A stretch of DNA of 24,162 nt from Oxalobacteraceae bacterium (GTDB lineage Bacteria > Pseudomonadota > Gammaproteobacteria > Burkholderiales > Burkholderiaceae_D). The stretch covers positions 30,899 through 55,060 of the forward strand of contig DPRS01000047.1 of assembly GCA_003537575.1 (NCBI GenBank), written 5' to 3'. The position numbers and the translations under genes are program-made. The notes under the pieces are model-generated. The model saw only the letters and a program-made list of their open reading frames with translations. It was not told the origin of the DNA and ran no database searches. This document shows positions 8,383 to 15,935 of the stretch, in pieces; positions within the stretch are counted from its first letter, which is position 1, and each line of letters opens with the position of its first letter.

Positions 8383-8597
8383 CGATTATGTCGCCACCTT
8401 TAAAAGATTGCACCAATTTCGAGCAGTTTCTGAAGCGTATGCCGTGAATGTGCAACAACGCTTAAAAAATGAAAACAATTGCTTGATTGCTTCTTGTTTG
8501 CGATTGGTTCAACCCCATCAAACTATTTCAATTGCTTCTTTTCTTAAAGCAAGATCAATTTATTTCAGCCTGTCGCAAAGCCTCCTACAAATGTCTT

Positions 8598-8626
8598 CCC
8601 TTCCGGGCATTTCCGGCGGGGTTTTT
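8598..8626 (+). terminator. Weak terminator-like hairpin in the intergenic region
   Basis: CCC-TT-CCGG (8598-8606) can pair with CCGG-C-GGG (8613-8620) around a six-base loop, followed by five T residues. No recognised plus-strand gene ends here, so it might close a short non-coding transcript, or be chance. Confidence 0.22.
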
Positions 8627-8896
8627 CTGACAGTCAAAAACCGCTTATCTACCGCAATTGCAGGCCTCTTGAGCCATTTTGCCCGCCATGTTGGTATTTG
8701 GAAACTTCTTCTCTCCTCCCTTAAGCGTGTAGGGAATTCCTGAACGATTCATAGGTTTCCTTACCCGACGTTTCAGCGACCGCCTGATTTTCGTCAACTC
8801 TGGAAATTTTCATAATTCAACCCATCGATTGCTGCAATGCAAAGAACAGCAAGGAACAGCTCTCCCCCGAATAAATTTTTCTAATGGGAAATCATC

Positions 8897-9742
8897 ATGA
8901 TCAACACACCAATGTCTGATATCAGGTCCAATTCCACTACTGTGCGCAACGTTTCTGCTGCGGTGCAGCGTCAAGGCAAACTGTGGTCCAACCTGAACGA
9001 GGTGTGCGATTTGTTGCGCATCCCGGCTTCGCTTGGCGCTTTCCAGGATGATTTCCAGTTCCAGCACATGCAGTTCAAATCAGGCCAGCGCGTGCATACC
9101 ATCGGGCAAGCGTTCGACATGCTGTACATCGTGTACTCCGGTTTTCTGAAATCGGTCATCATCGACGAATCCGGCAATGAGCAAGTGCTGGGTTTTCCGA
9201 TGAAGGGAGACTTGTTCGGCATCGACGGCATCCATGGCAAGCAATACTCGACGGAAGCGGTGGCGCTGTCGAATTGCGAAATCATCCTGGTGCCGTTCAA
9301 GGCTTTTCTCTCGATCGGCCGCGCCAATGCCGAACTGGAGGCGGCAATTTACGGCGTCATGAGTCGCGAGTTGGTGCGCGAGCAAAGCCTGATCGGCACT
9401 CTTGGTTCGCTTTCGGCCGAAGCCCGCGTGGCGCGCTTCCTGGTGTCGCTGTCGGACCGTTTTTCCGACATGGGCTATTCGGGCAAACAGTTCAATCTGC
9501 GCATGACGCGCCAGGAAATCGGCAACTATCTCGGCCTGACCCTGGAAACCGTCAGCCGCACTTTCTCGGCATTCAACGCCATCGGCCTGATCTCGGTCGA
9601 CCAGCGCGCCATCGTGCTGCACGATATCCAGGCGCTGAAGACGCTGCGCCGCCTGCCGCCCTCGCATGCGCGGGCCAAGGCCGAAGCGGCCAAGGCGCTG
9701 AAGCAGGCCAACGCTGCCAGCCAGGAAGAGCAGATCATCTGA
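8897..9742 (+). CDS. Crp/Fnr-family transcriptional regulator (FNR-type DNA reader, no Fe-S cysteines)
   Basis: A 281-aa Crp/Fnr-superfamily activator or repressor. A cyclic-nucleotide-binding-like beta-roll spans about residues 50-145 (GDLFGIDGIHG is the usual turn). A long dimerisation helix follows, then the winged helix-turn-helix MTRQEIGNYLGLTLETVSRTF at about 203-223. The recognition helix carries E217, S220 and R221, the ExxSR triad by which FNR reads TTGAT half-sites. Only two cysteines are present (C37, C127), so the four-cysteine 4Fe-4S oxygen sensor of classical FNR is missing. The N-terminal 30 and C-terminal 25 residues are extra and low-complexity. The ligand is unknown. The divergent neighbours are two fadL porins whose upstream regions carry TTGAT-N4-CACAA, plausible targets. 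GGGA upstream of the ATG is a weak ribosome site; an internal Met at residue 6 is possible. Confidence 0.92.
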   Translation: MINTPMSDIRSNSTTVRNVSAAVQRQGKLWSNLNEVCDLLRIPASLGAFQDDFQFQHMQFKSGQRVHTIGQAFDMLYIVYSGFLKSVIIDESGNEQVLGFPMKGDLFGIDGIHGKQYSTEAVALSNCEIILVPFKAFLSIGRANAELEAAIYGVMSRELVREQSLIGTLGSLSAEARVARFLVSLSDRFSDMGYSGKQFNLRMTRQEIGNYLGLTLETVSRTFSAFNAIGLISVDQRAIVLHDIQALKTLRRLPPSHARAKAEAAKALKQANAASQEEQII

Positions 9743-9769
9743 GCATGGTGAGACTGCATCGGTGATACA

Positions 9770-9801
9770 GTAGGATCCTGCTCCAATGGAGCGGGACCTA
9801 C
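9770..9801. repeat. 32-bp imperfect palindrome, REP-like or terminator hairpin
   Basis: GTAGG...CCTAC outer arms, TCC...GGG (one G-T wobble) middle and GCTCC/GGAGC inner arms enclose an AAT loop; only one mismatch and one bulge interrupt a stem of about 13 pairs. It begins with GTAG, as many REP elements do. No T-run follows on either strand, so classical intrinsic termination is unlikely. It separates the Crp/Fnr gene from the AsmA gene. Confidence 0.45.
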
Positions 9802-9822
9802 AACCGAACCGCAGGCAGCGCC

Positions 9823-12228
9823 ATGTCCAAGACCCTCAAAATCATCGCCATTGTCCTGGCCCTATTGGTGGGCATGGCGATCATCGCGGTGGGTATCTTT
9901 GCCGCCACTTTTGACCCCAACTATTACAAGCCGCAACTGATTCGCCTGGTGGCGGAGAAGAAACAGCGCACCCTGGCTATTCCAGGCGAAATCAAGCTGA
10001 GTTTTTTCCCCCGGCTGGGGGCGCAACTGGGCCCGGCCAGCCTGTCCGAACACAACGGCGAGGCCGAATTTGCTTCATTTAAAGAAGCGCGCGTTTCGCT
10101 GGCGCTCATGCCGCTTTTACGCAAGCAACTGGTGGTGGACCGCATCAGCATCGATGGTTTGCAGGCGCACATTCGGCGCAATGCTGATGGCACCACTAAT
10201 TTCGATGACTTGCTGGCAAAGGAAACACCGGCAGAAGAAACGACGGAGCAGCCGGCAAGGGAGCCGTTCGCCTTCGACATTTCCGGTGTGGATATCAGTA
10301 AGGCCCATGTGCGGTTTGACGACCTGCAGGCAAAGCGCCACATTGAACTGACGAACCTGGACCTGGAAACCGGCAAGATCGCCAATGGCGTGCCCAGCCA
10401 GTTGCAGCTGGCCGCCGATGTGAAAAGCAGCGCGCCGGCTGTGGATGCCAGGGTGGCAGCGAAGAGCGGCTTCAGCTTTGATCTGGACAGTCAGCATTAC
10501 ATTCTGCGCGATGCCGATGCCGAGGTGAAGGGCAAGTTGCTGGATTTTACCGATGCCTTGTTGCGCTTTACCGGCAACGCCGATTTGCAGCCCGCTGCCA
10601 GGCGCTTCGCGCTGGATGGAGTAAAGCTCGACGCCAGCGGCAGGCTCAAGGCACAGTCACTGGAATTACGCATGGAAGCGCCGAAGCTGGCGCTTACCGA
10701 CAAAGCGGCCAGCGGCGGCCAGCTCAAGGGTGAAGCCAGGCTGGTCGAAGGCGCGCGCAAGATTACCGCCAATTTTTCCGTGCCGGCGTTCGAAGGTTCG
10801 CCGCAAGCGTTCAAGCTGCCTTCTGTCGCGCTGGACGTCGCCATCAAGGAGGACAGGCTGGATGCCACGGCAAAGCTGGCCGGCAGCGTCAGCGGCGATA
10901 TCGACAAGCTGCTGTTCCAGTCGCCGCAACTGAAGCTGGCGCTGGCAGGCAGGCAGGGCGATACCGCCATTGACGGCAACCTGACCACGCCCCTGAGCGC
11001 CGACTTGAAGACAAAGCGCATCGACCTGAGCAATATTGCCGCCGCCTTCTCCCTGCCCAACCCGGGCGGCGGCAGCATGAAGCTGAATGCCGCCGGCAGT
11101 GCCCGCGTCGACCTGGCCAAATCCAGCCTGACTACTGCACTCAAGGGCAAGCTCGATGAAAGCAGCTTCGATGCGAAGTTCGGCATGGCATCGTTCTCGC
11201 CGGCGGCGTACAGCTTCGACATCGATATCGATCGCATCGATGCCGACCGCTATCTCGCCAAGGCGGGAGACGCCTCTCCGGCCCAACAGACGGCAGGGAA
11301 ACCGGCAAGAGGGAAATCGGCAGACGAGGCGGGCGCTGCGCCGGGCAAGCCGATCGACCTGTCGGCCTTGCGCGAGCTGCGCGCCAGGGGGACGCTCAAG
11401 GTCGGTGCGCTGACCATCCATAACATCAAGGCATCAAAGCTGCGCGCCACATTGCGTGCCGGCGACGGCAAGATCGAGATCAATCCGCTGGCGGCAAACC
11501 TGTATGGCGGCAGCGCCAGCGGTTCAATGTCTGCTACCGCCAGCAAGGCACCGCGCTTTGCGCTCAAGCAGAATCTGAGCGGCATCGACGTCGGCCCGCT
11601 GCTCAAGGATGCCATTGACAAGAATCCAATCGACGGGCGCGGCAACGTCGCGCTGGATGTGACCAGCGCCGGCGGCGGCTTCGAGCAGATCAAAAAAAGC
11701 CTGGACGGCAGCGCGCGCCTGGAATTGCGCAACGGCGCAGTGCATGGCGTGAACGTGGCGCAGGCGATTCGCCGGGCCAAGGCGAAGATCGGTGAATTGC
11801 GTGGACAGGCTGCGGCGGAAACCGGCACCGGCTCGGCGGCGGAAAAAACCGATTTCAGCGAGTTGAACGGCAGCTTCCGCATTACCGATGGCGTGGCACA
11901 CAACGATGATTTGAGCATCAAGTCGCCCCTGCTGCGTGTCGGCGGTGCCGGTGATATCGACCTGGGGGCGGAACGGCTGGATTATCTCGCCAAGGTCACG
12001 GTGGTATCGACCTTGAAAGGCCAGGGCGGGGCGGAGCTGGAGTCGCTCAAAGGGGTGACGATTCCTGTGCGCTTGTCGGGGCCGTTTACGGCAATCGGCT
12101 GGCGCATCGATTTCGCCGGGCTGGTCAGGGAAGCTGCCAAGGAAAAGATCGAAGAGAAAAAATCCGAGATCAGGGAAAAGGCGCGCGAGAAACTGCAGGA
12201 AGAGCTGAAGGGTTTGTTCGGCAGATAA
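9823..12228 (+). CDS. AsmA-family envelope protein
   Basis: An 801-aa inner-membrane-anchored AsmA-like protein. This superfamily (AsmA, TamB, YhdP) forms long periplasmic beta-groove structures thought to carry phospholipids to, or influence assembly of, the outer membrane. A single N-terminal transmembrane helix (about residues 5-28) leads into the AsmA signature (FDPNYYKPQL, then IPGEIKLSFFPRLG). The C-terminal half (about 510-740) has the AsmA_2 pattern, including LDGSARLELRNGAVHGVNV and later VGGAGDIDLGAERLDY. A Pro/Ala/Gly/Lys-rich linker lies near 485-510. The last 35 residues form a highly charged helix (EKIEEKKSEIREKAREK). The start ATG has only a weak ribosome site. It ends 10 bp from the convergent FAD-oxidoreductase gene, with no terminator between them. 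Confidence 0.9.
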   Translation: MSKTLKIIAIVLALLVGMAIIAVGIFAATFDPNYYKPQLIRLVAEKKQRTLAIPGEIKLSFFPRLGAQLGPASLSEHNGEAEFASFKEARVSLALMPLLRKQLVVDRISIDGLQAHIRRNADGTTNFDDLLAKETPAEETTEQPAREPFAFDISGVDISKAHVRFDDLQAKRHIELTNLDLETGKIANGVPSQLQLAADVKSSAPAVDARVAAKSGFSFDLDSQHYILRDADAEVKGKLLDFTDALLRFTGNADLQPAARRFALDGVKLDASGRLKAQSLELRMEAPKLALTDKAASGGQLKGEARLVEGARKITANFSVPAFEGSPQAFKLPSVALDVAIKEDRLDATAKLAGSVSGDIDKLLFQSPQLKLALAGRQGDTAIDGNLTTPLSADLKTKRIDLSNIAAAFSLPNPGGGSMKLNAAGSARVDLAKSSLTTALKGKLDESSFDAKFGMASFSPAAYSFDIDIDRIDADRYLAKAGDASPAQQTAGKPARGKSADEAGAAPGKPIDLSALRELRARGTLKVGALTIHNIKASKLRATLRAGDGKIEINPLAANLYGGSASGSMSATASKAPRFALKQNLSGIDVGPLLKDAIDKNPIDGRGNVALDVTSAGGGFEQIKKSLDGSARLELRNGAVHGVNVAQAIRRAKAKIGELRGQAAAETGTGSAAEKTDFSELNGSFRITDGVAHNDDLSIKSPLLRVGGAGDIDLGAERLDYLAKVTVVSTLKGQGGAELESLKGVTIPVRLSGPFTAIGWRIDFAGLVREAAKEKIEEKKSEIREKAREKLQEELKGLFGR

Positions 12229-12238
12229 TGTTGCTTGC

Positions 12239-13858
12239 TCAGGCCAGTGCGCGCAAGGCGGCCTGGTAGCCCCACCAGGAGGCTTCCTCGAACAACGAGA
12301 AGCCCGACAGGTCGGCATGGGCGAAGAGGATGGCGCCATCTGCCGCGCGCAGCGCCTGCAGGCCGGCATTGGCCAGGAAGCCGGGGCGCGGCGTGGCCAT
12401 GGCGTGCGCGCGCAGGGTCAGGTCGGCGCGCTCAACCTGGCCGGCAAAACGCTTGCCGTAGGCGGCCGTCAGGTCGCTCATGGCCAGCGCCAGCAAGTCT
12501 TGCGGATGGGCGTCCTGCAGCCAGCGCCGCGCGGCCTGCGGTTCCTGTGCCGACAAGTCAATATAGGCGGTCAGCACGGTTTTTTGCGGTGGCGTGACCC
12601 GCACATCCTGGTGCGTCGAGACGACGTAACCCAATCCCTTGCCGCCATAGACGACGTTGTCCCAGGAGAGCGGCGCTTGCGGCAATTCCTGCGGAAAGCC
12701 TTTCACCAGGAAGTTGGCCACCAGCCAGGGCGCATACGATGGCAGGTGACGGGCGGGGTCGAAGCCGTAGCTGCTCATGTTCTGCACTACCCTCGCCGCG
12801 ACGAACAGCGGCATGGCGCAGATGGCCTTGCGCGCACGTATGAGATAACTGTGCGGCCGGCCGTTCTTCAACTCGACGCAGAGCGCCTGCACGCCCCTGG
12901 CGGTTTTCTCCAGCGAGACTGCCGTGCCCGTCCGGCGCCGGGCGCCGGCGGCGCGGTCCAGGCCGGTGGCCAGCGGAGCAAGGCCGCCGGGCCAGGTGAG
13001 CCAGGCGCCGTCGGCGGCGTTTTCCGCCTGGCCGCCGCGGCTGCAGAAATAGTGCAATCCGGCCCAGGCCGAGACCTTGTCGTAGCCGGCGCCATAATCG
13101 TCGCGGCAGCAGTAATCGGCATACCAGTGCAGGGTCGGCGCGCGAAAACGGTTTTGCTCCAGCCATGTGCGAAAGCTGATGCCGTCGAGCGCGCGCCAGG
13201 CCGGATCATGCGAGGACAAAGCGCTGGGCAGGATGAACAGGCGGCGGCCCTCGGCGCCGCGCAACGCATGGATACGTTCCATTTCGGCATGGAAGCGCTG
13301 TTGCTCTTCCAGTTCCCAGGCCGGCACGCCCTCTTTCGGTAGCACGCCTTCCTGCCAGCGGTCTTGGAACAGGATGCGTTCCTGCGGTTCGTGCAGCAAA
13401 AAACGCTCGTCGTAATAAGGCTTGGCCGCCGCTGGATTGCGCAGCAGGATGCCGAGGTCATGCAGGATTTCGCGCACATGGAAGGCGTCGGTGGACGGCA
13501 GCGGCAGGTAATGCGCGCCGGTCGGGCAGGCGTAGCCGTCAAGGCTGGCGCTGGCGGCGTTGCCGTAGGCTTCGGGGCCGTCGATGACGAGGAAGTCGCG
13601 CTTCCCTTCCTTCTGCAGCTTCCAGGCCGCCGTCAGGCCGGCGATACCCGAGCCGAGGATGACGATATCGGTATCGATCTGCGCCGAGGGCGGCGGCAAC
13701 GCGTGGCGATCATGCAAATCGCGCAGGAAGTGACCTTCCGCCCGCCCTGGCTTGCGGATATCCGGCGTGATTTCCTGCCAGCGCCGGTAACCGGCGGCGC
13801 CGGCGGCGGCCAGCATGCCGGCACCGCCGGCACCCAGCAGGAAGCTGCGTCTGTCCAT
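12239..13858 (-). CDS. Twin-arginine FAD-dependent amine-oxidase-like oxidoreductase
   Basis: A 539-aa flavoprotein. The N-terminus DRRSFLLGAGGAGMLAAAG has the twin-arginine pair plus a hydrophobic core typical of Tat export. The dinucleotide fold VILGSGIAGLTAAWKLQ (about 66-82) contains the FAD-binding GxGxxG and is followed by an acidic strand end (VIDG). The C-terminus, with FAHADLSGFSLFEEA and then WWGYQAALRAL, matches the FAD-contacting end of monoamine/polyamine-oxidase-like enzymes. It lies 16 bp after the membrane aminopropyltransferase gene in the same direction, so co-expression is likely and an amine or polyamine substrate is a reasonable guess, not shown. The start is the ATG at 13858; AAGGGG is present but about 13 nt away, so coupled translation is plausible. 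Alternative: a generic NAD(P)-binding oxidoreductase. Confidence 0.85.
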   Translation of the reverse strand: MDRRSFLLGAGGAGMLAAAGAAGYRRWQEITPDIRKPGRAEGHFLRDLHDRHALPPPSAQIDTDIVILGSGIAGLTAAWKLQKEGKRDFLVIDGPEAYGNAASASLDGYACPTGAHYLPLPSTDAFHVREILHDLGILLRNPAAAKPYYDERFLLHEPQERILFQDRWQEGVLPKEGVPAWELEEQQRFHAEMERIHALRGAEGRRLFILPSALSSHDPAWRALDGISFRTWLEQNRFRAPTLHWYADYCCRDDYGAGYDKVSAWAGLHYFCSRGGQAENAADGAWLTWPGGLAPLATGLDRAAGARRRTGTAVSLEKTARGVQALCVELKNGRPHSYLIRARKAICAMPLFVAARVVQNMSSYGFDPARHLPSYAPWLVANFLVKGFPQELPQAPLSWDNVVYGGKGLGYVVSTHQDVRVTPPQKTVLTAYIDLSAQEPQAARRWLQDAHPQDLLALAMSDLTAAYGKRFAGQVERADLTLRAHAMATPRPGFLANAGLQALRAADGAILFAHADLSGFSLFEEASWWGYQAALRALA

Positions 13859-13874
13859 AGGCTCGCTCGTCCCC

Positions 13875-15386
13875 TTAGCGCATTACTCGCCGCCAGTCCT
13901 GCTCGAACTCGTGCACCAGCGACTGGGTATTCAGGCGGTTCGGCGCCATCTGCAGCCGCTGCATGTCGGGCGGGAAGCTGAACATGGCGCGCGTGGTGTC
14001 GGCATTCAGGTAGCGCAGCGGCAGGCGGTAACTGGTGGGAGGCGCATAGGGCAATTGCGGCGACGCCAGCACGAAGCCCCATTCGCCGAAGGAAGGCACG
14101 TACAGGTGGTAGGGCCAGGTCGACAGGCCGGCTTCGCGCAGGGTGGCGTCGATGGTCCAGTAGGCGTGCGGGGCGAAGAAGGGGGAAGTCGATTGCACCG
14201 CGATCAGGCCGTTGGCGGCGACGTGGCGCTTGAGCAGCGTGTAGAACGGCACCGAGTACAGCTTGCCCAGCGCGAAGCTGGAAGGGTCGGGAAAGTCGAC
14301 GATGGCGGCGTCGAATACCTGCTCGCTGTTTTGCAGCCAGATGGCGGCGTCGGCATTCACCACGGTCACGCGCGGGTCCTTGAGCGAACCGCGATTGAGC
14401 TGCACCAGGTCGGGCCGGCTGGCGAAGGCGCGCGTCATTTCCGGGTCGAGGTCGACCAGTGTCACGTGCTGGATGTTCGGATAGCGCAGGACTTCGCGCA
14501 GGGCCAGGCCGTCGCCGCCGCCCAGCACCAGCACCGAGCGTGCCCATGGCAGCGCTTCCAGCGCCGGGTGCACCAGCGCTTCGTGGTAGCGGTATTCGTC
14601 GCGCGAGGAAAACTGCAGGTTGCCGTTGATGTACAGACGCAAATCATCCTTCCAGCGCGTCAGCAGCAGGCGCTGGTAGGGCGTGGCGGTGGAAAACACG
14701 ATCTGGTCGCCGGACATGGCTTGCTCGCCCCAGCGCACCAGGCGGTCCGAGGCGATGAAGCCGGCCACGAGCACCGACATGACGGCGGCGGCACGCAGCA
14801 CGCGTCCGGTAGCGTAGGCCAGTTCGGCGCGGAAGGTATAGATGGTCCACAGTCCCACGCCGACGTTGAGCATGCCGAACAAAAAGGCGGTGCGCACCAG
14901 CCCCAGCTGCGGCGCCAGCACCAGCGGAAACAGCATCGACACCGCCAGCGCGCCGAGGTAGTCGAAGGTCAGCACCTTGCTGACCAGTTCGGAAAACGCG
15001 GTCTGGCGCGCATTCAGCGCGCGCATCACCAGCGGGATTTCCATGCCGACCATGGCGCCCACCAGGAACACCAGCACGTACAGTATGGTGCGGAACGGCG
15101 CACCGCTCCAGGCGAAGGTGAGAAACAGGATGGACGCCGACAGGCCGCCGACCAGGCCCACCGCCAGTTCGATGTCGACGAAGCGCGCCAGCACGTCGTC
15201 GTCCTTCACGTACTTAGACAGGTGGGCGCCGACGCCCATGGCAAACAGGTAGCAGCCGATGATGGTGGAAAACTGGAAGACGGAATCGCCCAGCAGGTAG
15301 CTCGACAGGGCGCCGGCCACCAGTTCGTAGGCCAGGCCGCAGGAAGCGACGACGAAGACGGAAAAGATCAGGATGTGGCGGGTCAT
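13875..15386 (-). CDS. 7-TM membrane aminopropyltransferase (spermidine-synthase-like)
   Basis: A 503-aa fusion of a membrane domain and a spermidine/spermine-synthase domain. Seven hydrophobic helices are visible at about 5-25, 37-56, 74-92, 98-117, 138-158, 163-184 and 196-213. The C-terminal domain holds YHEALVHP (267-274), GGGDG (289-293), the acidic pair in VDLDPE (D312, D314) and DFPDPS (364-369), the counterparts of the decarboxylated-SAM site and catalytic Asp region of SpeE. The usual YHE and GGGDG are intact, so aminopropyl transfer is likely; the acceptor is unknown. Basic residues cluster in the loops after helices 2, 4 and 6, which by the positive-inside rule would put the catalytic domain in the periplasm. 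It is divergent from the DUF350/SPFH/DUF4178/speD unit, which supplies the decarboxylase, and leads the FAD-oxidase gene. No clear ribosome site precedes the ATG. Confidence 0.88.
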   Translation of the reverse strand: MTRHILIFSVFVVASCGLAYELVAGALSSYLLGDSVFQFSTIIGCYLFAMGVGAHLSKYVKDDDVLARFVDIELAVGLVGGLSASILFLTFAWSGAPFRTILYVLVFLVGAMVGMEIPLVMRALNARQTAFSELVSKVLTFDYLGALAVSMLFPLVLAPQLGLVRTAFLFGMLNVGVGLWTIYTFRAELAYATGRVLRAAAVMSVLVAGFIASDRLVRWGEQAMSGDQIVFSTATPYQRLLLTRWKDDLRLYINGNLQFSSRDEYRYHEALVHPALEALPWARSVLVLGGGDGLALREVLRYPNIQHVTLVDLDPEMTRAFASRPDLVQLNRGSLKDPRVTVVNADAAIWLQNSEQVFDAAIVDFPDPSSFALGKLYSVPFYTLLKRHVAANGLIAVQSTSPFFAPHAYWTIDATLREAGLSTWPYHLYVPSFGEWGFVLASPQLPYAPPTSYRLPLRYLNADTTRAMFSFPPDMQRLQMAPNRLNTQSLVHEFEQDWRRVMR

Positions 15387-15505
15387 CGATGGTGTTTTTG
15401 CCTGGGCGCCGCTTGTGAAATTATTACGACAGCAATGAAGACAAGGGCGCGCCAGGGTGAAATTTTAGATTAGTATAGTGGCAATTTATATCTGGAATGC
15501 CATTC
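15387..15505. promoter_or_regulatory. Divergent promoter region of the polyamine/membrane cluster
   Basis: A 119-bp spacer between the aminopropyltransferase (minus) and DUF350 (plus) genes. CCTGGGCGCC (15401-15410) and GGCGC-G-CCAGG (15446-15456) form a 10-bp inverted repeat with one bulge, 35 bp apart. TATAGT (15474-15479) could be a -10 for the rightward unit; TAATAA/TAATTT on the minus strand (about 15420-15428) could serve the leftward one. The -35 elements are weak. Shared control is inferred. Confidence 0.4.
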
Positions 15506-15901
15506 ATGAACTCATTGCCAGCTTTCGCCAATTACCTGATCTACCTTGCGCTTGCCGGTGTCTTGCTGACGGTTTTTTTCGTGATTTACACCCGGGTGAC
15601 GCCCTTCGACGAAGTGCTGCTAATTCGGCAAGGTAACACCGCGGCGGCATTTTCGCTAGGTGGCGCGATCATCGGTTTTTCCCTGACGGTAGTGTCTGCC
15701 ATCATGCATACCACGGGCTATGTGCAATTCCTTGCCTGGGCCGCCGCCGCGCTGGTGGTGCAACTGACCGCTTACCTGGTGATGGATCGCTGCATCAAGA
15801 TGTCCAGGGAGCATATCGAATCCGGCAATGTCGCCTACGGCGGGCTGTTGGGGGCGATCGCCGTGTCGGTCGGCGCCATCAACGCCGCCTGCATTTCCTG
15901 A
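15506..15901 (+). CDS. DUF350 inner-membrane protein (YjfL-like)
   Basis: A small four-helix membrane protein (131 aa from ATG 15506; 134 aa if the ATG at 15497 is used). Helices lie at about 8-27, 48-66, 71-90 and 108-128. It resembles E. coli YjfL (UPF0719/DUF350): the GNTAAAFSLGGAIIGF segment and the ending INAAC are family landmarks. Function is not established; DUF350 genes recur beside polyamine/glutathionylspermidine-type enzymes, SPFH or PspA proteins and DUF4178/DUF2491 genes, hinting at membrane-stress or ion-related work. It heads the rightward unit, and the SPFH gene starts 34 bp after its stop. Which of the two close ATGs is used is unclear; GGA at 15493-15495 fits the second better. 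Confidence 0.85.
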   Translation: MNSLPAFANYLIYLALAGVLLTVFFVIYTRVTPFDEVLLIRQGNTAAAFSLGGAIIGFSLTVVSAIMHTTGYVQFLAWAAAALVVQLTAYLVMDRCIKMSREHIESGNVAYGGLLGAIAVSVGAINAACIS

Positions 15902-15935
15902 ACTTCCACGCCGCTCAACCCGAGAGAGGAACATC

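Larger units (their letters stand above)
8314..8896. other. 583-bp AT-richer intergenic region between fadL copy 2 and the Crp/Fnr gene
   Basis: Noticeably richer in A/T than its surroundings. It contains the fadL copy 2 promoter and FNR-like box (8355-8382), a second possible FNR-like site TTCAA-CCCC-ATCAA (8508-8521), two copies of ATTGCTTCTT (8486-8495 and 8531-8540), a hairpin followed by T5 (8598-8626) and a CATAAT -10-like sequence (8811-8816) before the regulator. A 124-codon open frame (8369-8743) lacks a ribosome site and family resemblance, so I treat it as non-coding. Confidence 0.6.

Noticed and set aside
8369..8743. 124-codon plus-strand frame in the fadL-Crp gap
   Set aside because: AT-rich, overlaps the fadL promoter and FNR-like box, contains a terminator-like hairpin, and has no ribosome site or motif.
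12317..13342. Plus-strand open frame (341 codons) opposite the FAD oxidoreductase
   Set aside because: No family resemblance, and wholly antisense to a well-supported flavoprotein.
13815..15473. Long plus-strand open frame (552 codons) opposite the aminopropyltransferase gene
   Set aside because: Its translation is His/Gln/Arg-rich without domains, typical of antisense frames in GC-rich DNA; the minus strand encodes a clear family.
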